From the NCBI RefSeq assembly GCF_000013765.1, contig NC_007954.1, forward strand, positions 2,728,001-2,792,000: DNA of 64,000 nt, written 5' to 3'. The stretch's first letter is position 1; every line of letters starts with the position of its first letter. Under the pieces are notes generated by a model, which had not been told where the DNA came from, did not search any database, and saw nothing but the letters and a program-made list of their open reading frames with translations. Shown here one piece after another: positions 44,009 through 53,219 of this stretch. The DNA comes from Shewanella denitrificans OS217. GTDB lineage: Bacteria > Pseudomonadota > Gammaproteobacteria > Enterobacterales > Shewanellaceae. The position numbers and the translations under genes are program-made.

Positions 44009-45052
44009 TTAAGGGGCATTATTAACAAGGCCGTTAAAAAAGTGTGTCCTGAATTGAGTCTTTTGCTGCTTGCTGTAATCTTGCCACGCCTCTGGCGATA
44101 AATGGGCAAGTTCTGACGCTCTTTGCATTTCAAGCTGAGTATATAAGGCCATTAACCCCTGTTGGTAATCTTGTACCTGATGCTGCTGACTCATCACTTG
44201 CTGCTGACGACGCTTTATCTCATGCTGCTGAGATACATTTAAAAACTGCTCAGCTAATGCCGCCGCCACCTGCTGGTGATCTGCTTCACTGAGCCCTAGA
44301 GGGATCAAGCCTAAAGCAGTTTCATATCGCGTTATACTCAGGGTATTCTTGCTATCACTTCCATCATGGCGATGTGTGTTTCTGTCTTGTCCATCACGGA
44401 CACCCTCATTGCCGGCTGACGCATCTTGTACTAAAGCTGTCAGCGCTTGCACTAAGGTTAGTGGATCCTGAATATCCACAAGCGCCTGAGCATTCAAATG
44501 AAATTGATAACCTTGATACTCATCAAAATACAACAAGCTCGCGTCCTCCCCCCAGACTTGTGCATGCAAGGCTTGTATTCGAGCCACTTTATCCGCTAAA
44601 GGGATATCTTGAGGCATTAATTCATCCCCCAACAAGGCTTGGATCTGGGCGAGCTTAGGCGGGTAAGTGCGCAATAATTCCAAACGCTCACGAGTCAGAT
44701 GCTGACTCAGTGCTTGCAAGCGTGCATCACAATCATCCTCTTGTTGGCACAAACGCCAAAAATCACTCAATGCCTGCTGTAACGTTTGACCTTTATACTG
44801 GGCTATCCTGGTGATGAATGGCTCATCTAACCAGCCATGGACCGCTTGTGTGGGCGCTGTGACGACTGTATTGAGGACCGCCTTTGCAGGCGTCATCACA
44901 AGGTCCTCCTCTTGCACACTAGTAGCATCAAGCACAATGTGAACCGCCGCTTCACTCACCGCAATATTAGGCGATATCACCTCTATAAGCCCCATTACGG
45001 CCATTACAATAAAACCCATCGCCAATAAGCTTAATGTCAGCCTGTGTTTCAT
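44009..45052 (-). CDS. Membrane-anchored lipase-foldase-like protein (tentative)
   Basis: This 347-residue protein has an N-terminal transmembrane anchor (about residues 5-25) and a long Gln/Leu-rich helical body. The segment RIQALHAQVWGEDASLLYFDEYQGYQ and following resembles the helical scaffold of lipase-specific foldases (Lif), where an FGEDEAL-type stretch occurs. The classical Lif motif RxxFDYxLSAxGE was not found. A His/Asp-rich linker splits the body near 205-235. It lies 187 bases downstream of a sphingomyelinase gene on the same strand. The function as steric chaperone for that enzyme is inference; another periplasmic helical protein is possible. Confidence 0.5.
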   Translation of the reverse strand: MKHRLTLSLLAMGFIVMAVMGLIEVISPNIAVSEAAVHIVLDATSVQEEDLVMTPAKAVLNTVVTAPTQAVHGWLDEPFITRIAQYKGQTLQQALSDFWRLCQQEDDCDARLQALSQHLTRERLELLRTYPPKLAQIQALLGDELMPQDIPLADKVARIQALHAQVWGEDASLLYFDEYQGYQFHLNAQALVDIQDPLTLVQALTALVQDASAGNEGVRDGQDRNTHRHDGSDSKNTLSITRYETALGLIPLGLSEADHQQVAAALAEQFLNVSQQHEIKRRQQQVMSQQHQVQDYQQGLMALYTQLEMQRASELAHLSPEAWQDYSKQQKTQFRTHFFNGLVNNAP

Positions 45053-45147
45053 TTCACCCTCCTATCTCACACTTGAACATCTGATGGCGACGCTTTGAAT
45101 GACAGCACTTCTTGATGCAGCACTTTTGATAACTGCATTTAGGCTCA

Positions 45148-45174
45148 AGGGTGCGGCAATAATCACCGCACCTT
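45148..45174 (-). repeat. Hairpin between sphingomyelinase and foldase-like genes
   Basis: GGTGCGG and CCGCACC (7 bp, 9-base loop) lie in the 187-base gap. The minus-strand tail is not T-rich. It may attenuate expression of the downstream gene. Confidence 0.5.
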
Positions 45175-45239
45175 TAATTAATACTTTAATTGAGCTGGCT
45201 CAGTCATCATTCAGCTGTTTATGCGATATAACCCGCCGA

Positions 45240-46667
45240 TTAACGCCCCGGTTGCGTCAATGGCGCGACAATGCTAACAACTGGGAAATGATCCGATAAG
45301 TTCCACTTCTGCCATAAGCTGGCGGCAGAACTGCGGGGCACCTTAACATCATTGTCATTGCTTTGAGTCTGGGCATACTCATCACTGATAACGATATAGT
45401 CCAGATATTCAACATTCTCACCGCCAGACAAAGGCGTACCTGCAAACTCATTGATACGGGGGTCAAAGGTAGATTCTATGTAACCTGAATAGCTGGGTTG
45501 CTTTGCTTTCAAATTGGCGAACATTTGCTGATAATCGTCCTCAAACTTGCGTTTATTGACATTAAAATCACCACCATAGATCACGGTTTCATCTGCGGGT
45601 ATCGCTAATGAATGTGCGAATTCACGCATTTGCTTGAACTGCTTCTGGCGGTTGCTTCTAGCCACATCGGTATCAAATGAAGCTGTGTGAGTCGCAAAAA
45701 CATGATAAGCCTCACCTTGTTTGATAACTTGCGCATAATTGATGCCTTTATCGGCAAAACAGTCTGTGCCACTGCAATCGGGATAAACAAACTGCGCCTG
45801 CGCCACTATGGGATAGCGGCTCACTATCATCACACCGCCATCATAAATATTGACGCCAGACTTATCTAACATTCGGGTCTGATAAGGGTACTCTTGTGCC
45901 AATGCCCGCAAGAACGCACCACGGCCAGGAGCAAAGACTTCCTGAAGCATTAAGACATCATGACCACGCATTTTTTGCGGTAACAGCGCCAAACGCTCAT
46001 TGATGTGAGAAGCAATCACAGGTAAGGCCCAAATATTGTAAGTCATCACGGTTAAACTATTGTTGGCGATTGGATCTGTGGCTAACGCTGGCTGAGGGGT
46101 CAGCGCATAGTAAAGATCATCATATCTTGCGGTGCTGCTGGATTTCAGTGCAAACTCTGTGGTCATCATGGATGAACCACTGGCGTCATCTACACTCGTC
46201 ACTTGCTGGTATCGATGAATATCTCTGTCTTGATGCCATTCCAATTCTTGACCGTCATAACTCAAGCCATGCTTTAAGGTAGAATTATACCAATGACCTT
46301 GAATTTCTTGGTGCAGTTCAACAACCTCCCCCTGACTATCCGTTAGGCTAGTGGTAAAGTGATAATCATGCCCAGACTTGACCCCTTCCCAGCGATTAAC
46401 GCTCAAGAGCATCTTGGTTTCCCAAGGACCTATGACATCAGCATGTTGAAACCACTCCAGCCCTTTTATGAGTTGATCACTGCCGCTGTGACTGATGCTA
46501 ATATTCATCTGTTTCGCTGAATTATTGGTAAAATACACATCCGTATCAGCGGTAGCCACAGCTGACATCAACACTACACAGGCTAATGTCAGTGCCTTAA
46601 CATGACCATATATCAGCCCTTTTATATTAACTTTATGCAAAAACGTTGTACTTATTGCTATATTCAT
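45240..46667 (-). CDS. Secreted sphingomyelinase C (beta-hemolysin-like phospholipase)
   Basis: This 475-residue protein has a signal peptide (hydrophobic core ending SAVATA near residue 40), a roughly 130-residue N-terminal beta-rich domain, and a C-terminal exonuclease/endonuclease/phosphatase (DNase I-like) domain. Catalytic landmarks are TYNIWALP, LQEVF (metal Glu), YGGDFNVN and SDHFPV. These match bacterial neutral sphingomyelinases such as Staphylococcus beta-toxin and Bacillus SMase. The ATG at 46667 follows GGGAGG by about 8 bases; an in-frame ATG at 46796 would hide the signal peptide. Probable role: host or prey membrane damage or phospholipid nutrition. Confidence 0.88.
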   Translation of the reverse strand: MNIAISTTFLHKVNIKGLIYGHVKALTLACVVLMSAVATADTDVYFTNNSAKQMNISISHSGSDQLIKGLEWFQHADVIGPWETKMLLSVNRWEGVKSGHDYHFTTSLTDSQGEVVELHQEIQGHWYNSTLKHGLSYDGQELEWHQDRDIHRYQQVTSVDDASGSSMMTTEFALKSSSTARYDDLYYALTPQPALATDPIANNSLTVMTYNIWALPVIASHINERLALLPQKMRGHDVLMLQEVFAPGRGAFLRALAQEYPYQTRMLDKSGVNIYDGGVMIVSRYPIVAQAQFVYPDCSGTDCFADKGINYAQVIKQGEAYHVFATHTASFDTDVARSNRQKQFKQMREFAHSLAIPADETVIYGGDFNVNKRKFEDDYQQMFANLKAKQPSYSGYIESTFDPRINEFAGTPLSGGENVEYLDYIVISDEYAQTQSNDNDVKVPRSSAASLWQKWNLSDHFPVVSIVAPLTQPGR

Positions 46668-46894
46668 CGAGTCACCCTCCCTTTGTTTGTTTTGGCAGTT
46701 ACCGACCATTACTACTCGATTGGCTTTTATGTCACTTAAGTTAATCAGCTTAAAATGACATTTAAACGACAGGGAAATGAAACATTGAATATTCAAAGTT
46801 AATGTTATTGCGATATATTTTGTTCAACATCTACGGAAATATTTAAAAAGACTGCTATTTTTATTAGTAATACGATTAACAGGAATTGCCCAGA

Positions 46895-49800
46895 TTGATT
46901 AATGAAATCGCTCATATCAATAGTCCAAGCTTATTGCTTTCCCGGCAAGGCCTCTGTCTAGCACAGAATGCGCTGTTTGAAGAACACGACGAGCTTGTGG
47001 CTCAAAAACAGCAAATTATCGACCACTTGCAGCCTTTTCTCTCTTTAGGCCATAAAACCAGCTCCTTATACACTGATAATTACCGCATCAGCTTATCCCT
47101 TATTGCCTTGGAGCATGAGGAGGTCTTGGTTTGTTGTCATGCCATCAAAAGGCCTAAGACCACAGTCCCGGCCAAAGCTGCTGTCCTGCATGATTATAAT
47201 CATTACGCTTTACTGGACGCTGAGTTTAATCTCGTCAAAACCAACCATCCCCTGCTTGCTAAAGCCCAGCCGGGGCAAGCACAATTTGACGCCTTGTTTT
47301 CCGATGAAAATAACAAAAAAATTGCAGCGGCATTTCAGCAACTGGCATCCAAACAAAGCATTGAACTTACCTTGCCCCATGAAGAGCAGGCGATATTTTT
47401 ATGTATCGAGTCCATTGATTTACTCGGGCAGCAACATTGGCTGGCCATATGGCACCCCTTAAGCAAAGGCGCTATTCAAACTGACAGTGTATTGCTGCAA
47501 TACCGTTACTTGCTTAATGCGGTAAACCAATTATCCGAAGCCTTAATTATCATTAACAGCAATAATCAAATCGTCCTGTGTAATCAACAAGTATTCCAGC
47601 ACTTCCCTTACTTGCAAGCAGACAAGGTCATAGGCATGGAGGCGGTTGATTTTGTTGGCCAAATTTTAGATGAAGAATACAAATCAAATCCACGTAAGGC
47701 ACAGGTGTTAACGCGCTGGTTTGAACATAAGTTCATCAAAAATCAACTGATTAATTTTAGCTATACCAATATTGATGGTTTGACATTAGAGTACAGAGAC
47801 AGATTTACCGATGCCAATGAGCGAATTTGCCTGCTACTCGATGAGAGCAATATTACTCAACTACATGATAAATTGGAAAAAACTTGGCTTAAATCAGTAG
47901 AAGTCAGTACCGCGAAAAGTCAATTTATGGCCGCCATGGGCCATGAAATTCGCACGCCACTCAATGCCATTATCGGCCTACTTGAGCTCACCCTCAGAGA
48001 TGAACGTTATCAGGACAATAAGCACTTACAAGTGGCCAGTCGCAGTGCAAACCATCTATTGAACTTACTTAATGATGTGCTGGACTACACAAAATTTGAA
48101 GCTGATAAAGTTAATCTCTCAGCGGTGGATGCGGACTTAAGACTCTTGTGTGAAGATGTGATGTCAACCTTTGCGGTGCAGGCCCAGCAAAGGGGTATAT
48201 GGTTAGAGCTTTTTGTGGATCCTAAGCTTGAAAAACTGCTGCATTATGATGATGTGCGCATCACCCAAATACTGCATAACCTCATCAGCAATGCAATTAA
48301 GTTTAATACCTCTGAGCATCCCTCGGTGTTACTTAAACTCGAGGCGCTTAGCAGCACGGCAACCTCTCAAACACTTAAATTTTCAGTGTGTGATAATGGC
48401 ATAGGCTTAACCCCAGAGCAGCAGCAAAAAATATTCCAAGGCTTTGTGCAAGCCGATGATGAAACCTTTAGAAAATTTGGCGGTACTGGCCTTGGGCTTA
48501 GCATATGTCAGAAAATTTGCCGCTTGATGCAATCAGAATTAAAAGTTGAAAGTGAATTAAACCATGGCGCGACCTTTTACTTCATCGTTAAGATCCCCTT
48601 CACCAACTCCCAAAAGACTCAGATAAGCCAACAGCATCCACTTAAGGATTTGAGCCGTTCCGATCTTAATATTTACACTAACCACCCTAAATTATCTTAT
48701 ACCTTACAGCGCTATGCTGATGGACTTGGATTTAATCTGCATTATGTATCCTCTTATACCCTGCTCGAACTTGCCGACCCGGATGCTGTGATACTGTTTG
48801 ACCCGAATCAGGCCGATCTAAAGTTCTGCAATAGTCTGCTTAAGAATAATAATCTGTTCCAACATTTACACGCCATGCCTCAACGTAAAGCCTTGCTCAT
48901 TCAAGATGGGGATTTAAGTGCCAATCAAACCAGTCTAATGCAAATATCCTTAATGCCCTTAAGGTTAGAGCAATTGCTAGAGCTAGTGAAAAACACCCAA
49001 CCGGATAAGAAACAGGACTCACAAAAAAATCGTGAGACCAGTAATTTAAATAGGATCAATGCCTTAGTAGTTGAGGATAATGCCGACAATATCTTTGTGC
49101 TGGAACATCAACTGGCCTCCATCGGGGTGCAAGCGACCTTCTGCGACGACCCTGAAAAAGCCATCATTCAGTTTCAGCAGCACAACTATAATTTAATCAT
49201 CTCTGATTATCAGATGCCCCATTTAAGCGGCGCCGAGCTCACCCAAACGTTACGCTACATCGAAGAAACAGAGTTTCGCATCCGCACACAAGTGATAGTG
49301 CTCACCGCCGATAAGTCCTCTGAATGCCAAGAGGCGTGCAATAAAGCCGGGGTGAATCAGATTTTCATTAAACCTTTGTCCTTACCTGTGTTGCAAAAAT
49401 ACCTTTGTGATTTGAATTTATTCTTAGAAGAACACAATGAAAATGACGACGTATCAAACAATTTAGACGGTTTAGCCCATGACTTTACCGACAGGGATGA
49501 TATCTTCATCGACACCTTCAATGAGGAAGATGAGGAAGACTTTACCAACGAATACCTGATAAAAAGTGATGATCCTAGAGCAAAAGCGGCCTCCAGAGAC
49601 ACAGCTCAAGCATTAAAACTTGATGCACAAACTGCCAAAACCCAAGATAGCACTCCTCCCATGGACATTAATGTCATCTATAAATTTGTTGGCGATATTA
49701 GTGATGAAGAAATAGATGACTTTTTAGTGCAATTCTTTGGTAATCTAGAGCAGCGTCATCAGGCCTTAAAGCAAGCTTTTATCGAGCATGATTTTGTCAG

Positions 49801-49996
49801 CGTTCACTCTTCGGTACACACAATAAAAAGCAGCGCCTTGTATATCGGTGCCCAAGACTTAAGTGATGCATGCCAAAAGCTCGAAACCTTGACCAGTAAC
49901 AACCCGATAGATTTAGACGAGGTAGAGCGGATGGGACACAGTGTTGAACATGAAATTGAACGGCTAATGGCATACCTAGTGGCAAGGAAAGGTTAA
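46895..49996 (+). CDS. Hybrid sensor histidine kinase with receiver and Hpt domains
   Basis: The product is about 1033 residues and apparently soluble. A PAS-like region lies near 205-320. HisKA has the phospho-His in MGHEIRTPLNA (about 350). HATPase_c has N-box HNLISNAIKFN, DNGIGL and GGTGLGLSI. A divergent receiver-like stretch is near 590-680. A true receiver follows (about 690-805, VVEDN and ISDYQMP with the Asp), then an acidic linker and a C-terminal Hpt domain with HTIKSS. ATG starts are absent at the front; TTG at 46895 has AGGAA 9 bases upstream. The next gene, a response regulator, begins one base after the stop. Confidence 0.9.
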   Translation: MINEIAHINSPSLLLSRQGLCLAQNALFEEHDELVAQKQQIIDHLQPFLSLGHKTSSLYTDNYRISLSLIALEHEEVLVCCHAIKRPKTTVPAKAAVLHDYNHYALLDAEFNLVKTNHPLLAKAQPGQAQFDALFSDENNKKIAAAFQQLASKQSIELTLPHEEQAIFLCIESIDLLGQQHWLAIWHPLSKGAIQTDSVLLQYRYLLNAVNQLSEALIIINSNNQIVLCNQQVFQHFPYLQADKVIGMEAVDFVGQILDEEYKSNPRKAQVLTRWFEHKFIKNQLINFSYTNIDGLTLEYRDRFTDANERICLLLDESNITQLHDKLEKTWLKSVEVSTAKSQFMAAMGHEIRTPLNAIIGLLELTLRDERYQDNKHLQVASRSANHLLNLLNDVLDYTKFEADKVNLSAVDADLRLLCEDVMSTFAVQAQQRGIWLELFVDPKLEKLLHYDDVRITQILHNLISNAIKFNTSEHPSVLLKLEALSSTATSQTLKFSVCDNGIGLTPEQQQKIFQGFVQADDETFRKFGGTGLGLSICQKICRLMQSELKVESELNHGATFYFIVKIPFTNSQKTQISQQHPLKDLSRSDLNIYTNHPKLSYTLQRYADGLGFNLHYVSSYTLLELADPDAVILFDPNQADLKFCNSLLKNNNLFQHLHAMPQRKALLIQDGDLSANQTSLMQISLMPLRLEQLLELVKNTQPDKKQDSQKNRETSNLNRINALVVEDNADNIFVLEHQLASIGVQATFCDDPEKAIIQFQQHNYNLIISDYQMPHLSGAELTQTLRYIEETEFRIRTQVIVLTADKSSECQEACNKAGVNQIFIKPLSLPVLQKYLCDLNLFLEEHNENDDVSNNLDGLAHDFTDRDDIFIDTFNEEDEEDFTNEYLIKSDDPRAKAASRDTAQALKLDAQTAKTQDSTPPMDINVIYKFVGDISDEEIDDFLVQFFGNLEQRHQALKQAFIEHDFVSVHSSVHTIKSSALYIGAQDLSDACQKLETLTSNNPIDLDEVERMGHSVEHEIERLMAYLVARKG

Positions 49997-49997
49997 T

Positions 49998-51320
49998 ATG
50001 GCCAAAAGTAGTCTGGTTACACATATTCTTATGTTCACTCAATCTAGGGATAATGATGCCCTATTGATCAATATCATCTCGCGTAATTTCTCCAAAGTCT
50101 TAGTGGTTGAGAAAATCCGCGCCATCAGTGAAGCCTTAAGGGATCTCGCCCCTAAAGTCATTTTCGTCTCTTGCGAAACCCTGCAAGAATCTTTAGCTAC
50201 TTACTACCAAGCCTTAGATGACGCCCAAAACGGTAAGATTTGTGAGCACTGTGTGGTGGCTGTCATTTCAAGACACGATGAAAAAGATGCCTTTGAAGCC
50301 TACACCAACGGTATCATCGATGATTATCTCGTCGCCAGGCCCTTGTATGAGTTGCACCGTCCTGTGGTTATCTGCCAGCATTTGCTCAAAAAAGTGGGCC
50401 TTACGGAAGGCTCCGCCCAGAAAACTGATTTCTTAAAATACCGAGAAAACTACAATGATGCCGCCAAAGAAATCATTGCCAAGGGCATAGAGCGCAAGGA
50501 ATCAATGAGGAAAGACTTCGAGGATAGCTTAAGTCAAATAGATAAAGCCTTGGATGCGGCGGCGGACAGGATCCAGAAACACCAAACCGTTAAGCTTGAT
50601 ATGGACATGCTGAAGAAAACCTTATCAGCAATCAAGTCCGATGAAATTCGCCCCGAACTGCTTAAAATTCAAAATAAAGCGATGCAATTATTGGAACAAG
50701 TCGTCAGCGACGCCCAAAGCAGTTTCAGCGCAGAAAACATGCTGTTCTCTGATGAGACAGAACTTCCTGACACCGCGATTATCAACACTAAACCTGTACT
50801 CCCTGCAGCGTCAGCCTCCGCACAGCCAAGCCCTACGCCGACCCAAACGGCTACTGCTGCAGCTAAGCCCACGGTTAGCTCCCCCTTAATTACAGCTGCG
50901 GTACAAGCTAAGCCATCTCCAGCGGCTCAGGATAAAACCCCTAAGGTATTGGTGATCGAAGATGATGAAATTAGCTTGCACTTAACCAAAGTACTATTGG
51001 GCAATTACAAGCTTGAATTTGATAGCGCCGATACAGGACGAAGCGCCTTTGCCTGCTTGAGCAATCGAGAATACGATCTCATTTTAATGGACATCAATCT
51101 CCCAGACACTAATGGCCTGTATATCCTCGACCAAATAAGGACAACGGCAAACTTAAACAAGCAGACCCCCATTATCATGCTCACAGGTAACAAGAACAAA
51201 AATACCGTTCGCCAAGCCATTGAGGCTGGAGCAAAAGGCTATATTATCAAGCCGCTGCATCAAACATCCGTCATAAAGCTGTTTGAGAAATACCAATTAC
51301 CTTTGCTGCAAAAAGCCTAA
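49998..51320 (+). CDS. Response regulator with divergent N-terminal receiver and coiled-coil
   Basis: This 440-residue protein has a C-terminal receiver (about 315-435) with the acidic pocket VIEDDE, phosphoacceptor in LILMDINLP, and Lys in YIIKPL. The N-terminal 130 residues look like a degenerate receiver fold (ILMFTQSRDNDALL, VIFVSCETL). A coiled-coil/helical segment (about 150-240) and an Ala/Pro/Thr-rich linker connect the halves. No DNA-binding or enzymatic output domain is present. The start abuts the hybrid kinase stop, so the two form a module. The 3' end overlaps msrQ by 24 bases tail to tail. Confidence 0.85.
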   Translation: MAKSSLVTHILMFTQSRDNDALLINIISRNFSKVLVVEKIRAISEALRDLAPKVIFVSCETLQESLATYYQALDDAQNGKICEHCVVAVISRHDEKDAFEAYTNGIIDDYLVARPLYELHRPVVICQHLLKKVGLTEGSAQKTDFLKYRENYNDAAKEIIAKGIERKESMRKDFEDSLSQIDKALDAAADRIQKHQTVKLDMDMLKKTLSAIKSDEIRPELLKIQNKAMQLLEQVVSDAQSSFSAENMLFSDETELPDTAIINTKPVLPAASASAQPSPTPTQTATAAAKPTVSSPLITAAVQAKPSPAAQDKTPKVLVIEDDEISLHLTKVLLGNYKLEFDSADTGRSAFACLSNREYDLILMDINLPDTNGLYILDQIRTTANLNKQTPIIMLTGNKNKNTVRQAIEAGAKGYIIKPLHQTSVIKLFEKYQLPLLQKA

Positions 51321-51908
51321 ACGTTTCATCAAAATATGACGGCGCAGCAGCAAGAGCCCAGTAAAAATTAGCAAATAGATGCCAGGTTCAATAATCTCCG
51401 ACTTTACCGACCAATAAAAATGCACCGGCGCGAGTATAGCCGCAAGGTAGACCCAGTTATGCAACGCCTGCCAGCGTTTGCCCATGGTGCGCTTCACGCG
51501 ATGAAAGGACGTCAACCCAAGCATAAGCAAAATGATTAAACAGCTTGCTCCCACTAAGATATAAGGCCGCTTTACTATTTCCTCAAACAATAATCCCCAG
51601 GCGAACAATAAATCTAAACTGATAAATGCACTCAAGTGCAGCAAAGCATAACCAAGCACATAGAGCCCCAATAAACGCCGGGTCTGCAGTAATAACCCCT
51701 GTTTAAGGCGCTTCGCAAAAGGCGATACTAACAAGGTCGCCACCAAGACATTAATGGCGCCCATACCTGTGAAATGAATGATGTACTGCACAGGATCGCC
51801 GCCAGCGTTATCGGATGACACCAACAAGACTAAATATACTAAAGGCAATATGCACAACAGGTGCAAGAGGACTTTGAGCCAGAACAGGCCAGCTTGGGTT
51901 AAGCGCAT
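51297..51908 (-). CDS. msrQ: Heme-binding membrane subunit MsrQ
   Basis: The product is 203 residues, with about six transmembrane helices. It has a FTGMGAINVLVATLL segment, His residues (YALLHLSAF, KRWQALHNWVYLAA) as probable heme ligands, and the family length. It passes electrons from the quinone pool to MsrP. Its start codon overlaps the msrP stop by one base. Its C-terminal 24 bases overlap the end of the response regulator gene on the other strand. Confidence 0.93.
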   Translation of the reverse strand: MRLTQAGLFWLKVLLHLLCILPLVYLVLLVSSDNAGGDPVQYIIHFTGMGAINVLVATLLVSPFAKRLKQGLLLQTRRLLGLYVLGYALLHLSAFISLDLLFAWGLLFEEIVKRPYILVGASCLIILLMLGLTSFHRVKRTMGKRWQALHNWVYLAAILAPVHFYWSVKSEIIEPGIYLLIFTGLLLLRRHILMKRLGFLQQR

Positions 51909-52951
51909 TAGTAAAACGCCCTTAAATCCATGCCTTTGTACAAATGCGCGACTTCATCGCCATAACCATTAAACATTTGAGTGGCTATGCGTTTGGCTGA
52001 AAACAATCCGCCCTCACCTATGCTGCGCTCACTGGCCTGAGACCAGCGAGGGTGATCCACATTCGGGTTCACGTTAGCGTAAAAACCGTATTCATTTGCA
52101 GCTAATTGATTCCAACTGGTGGGCGGTTCCCTATCCAGCAGCCGAATACGTGAAATGGATTTAATGCTCTTAAAGCCGTACTTCCAAGGCACCACCAAAC
52201 GAATAGGCGCGCCATTTTGTGGCGGTAATGTTTTGCCATAAAGGCCAACGGCAATCAATGACAGTGGATTCATAGCCTCAGCTAAGGTGAGCCCTTCAAC
52301 ATAAGGGTAATGAATACCGCCCCCCATGAGTCGGTTCTTCTGCCCTGGCATTTGCTTGGGATCGTACAAGGTTTCAAAGGCCACATGGGTCGCACTGCCT
52401 TTCACCCCCACCTTAGCCAACAAATACGCCAGACTAAACCCGACCCAAGGGATAACCATGGACCAAGCCTCTACACAGCGCAGTCGATAGGTACGCTCTT
52501 CCAACGGAAATAACTGGGTTAAATCGTCAAAGTCTAAGGTCATGGGCTTATCCACAAGACCATCTAAGGTTAAGGTCCAAGGCTCGACCTTAAACTGCTG
52601 TGCATTCTCAAAGGGATCTTGTTTACTGGTGCCAAATTCATAAAAATTATTATGCCGAGTCACTTTATCTTCAGGGGTTAACTCAGTCTCTAGCATAAAA
52701 GCGTGTGGACGAGAAAAATCAAGAGGACGGCGAATAAACTCAGCCTTGGGCTTATCAGAAAACACATCGAAAAGTCCCGCTTGTGCCGAAGGTGACAGAC
52801 TGGCCCCCAACGCCCCTAACCCACCGAAACCTAAAGCTTTAATAATAGTACGCCTGTCATTAAAAACAGCTTCAGGCGTGACTTGATTGTCCGGTAACGC
52901 CCAAGTCGCGGTTTTTTTTATCCCTCGAATAAATGATGGCTTCTGACTCAT
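51908..52951 (-). CDS. msrP: Periplasmic methionine sulfoxide reductase, molybdopterin subunit MsrP
   Basis: This 347-residue protein has a Tat signal (DRRTIIKALGFGG, twin Arg 33-34) and the molybdenum-binding Cys in RCVEAW (C159). The sulfite-oxidase-like fold continues through GAPIRLVVPWKYGFKS. It reduces protein-bound methionine sulfoxide in the periplasm using MsrQ. It is first in the msrPQ operon. The window also carries the cytoplasmic MsrBA fusion, so both compartments are covered. Confidence 0.95.
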   Translation of the reverse strand: MSQKPSFIRGIKKTATWALPDNQVTPEAVFNDRRTIIKALGFGGLGALGASLSPSAQAGLFDVFSDKPKAEFIRRPLDFSRPHAFMLETELTPEDKVTRHNNFYEFGTSKQDPFENAQQFKVEPWTLTLDGLVDKPMTLDFDDLTQLFPLEERTYRLRCVEAWSMVIPWVGFSLAYLLAKVGVKGSATHVAFETLYDPKQMPGQKNRLMGGGIHYPYVEGLTLAEAMNPLSLIAVGLYGKTLPPQNGAPIRLVVPWKYGFKSIKSISRIRLLDREPPTSWNQLAANEYGFYANVNPNVDHPRWSQASERSIGEGGLFSAKRIATQMFNGYGDEVAHLYKGMDLRAFY

Positions 52952-53219
52952 AAAAAAACCTCTGTTAAATGCTTTATGCTGCCAACAACAGCGCTTAGTC
53001 GCCCAGGCGTAACACCCATAGTGATAATTGAGTAGACACGGGAAAACCGATAAATATTGCAGCTTCAGATAAAAAACCGCGATTTTTGAACCTAATAACC
53101 ATCACATTAGGCTATTTTGCTCATTCGCTGAGCAATTGCCCTTGAAATTCATCGCCTCATACTTGCAGCAAACTGCCGCTCATGCGACTCTAGGCCATTA
53201 CTTGCAACTGGTTACCGTC

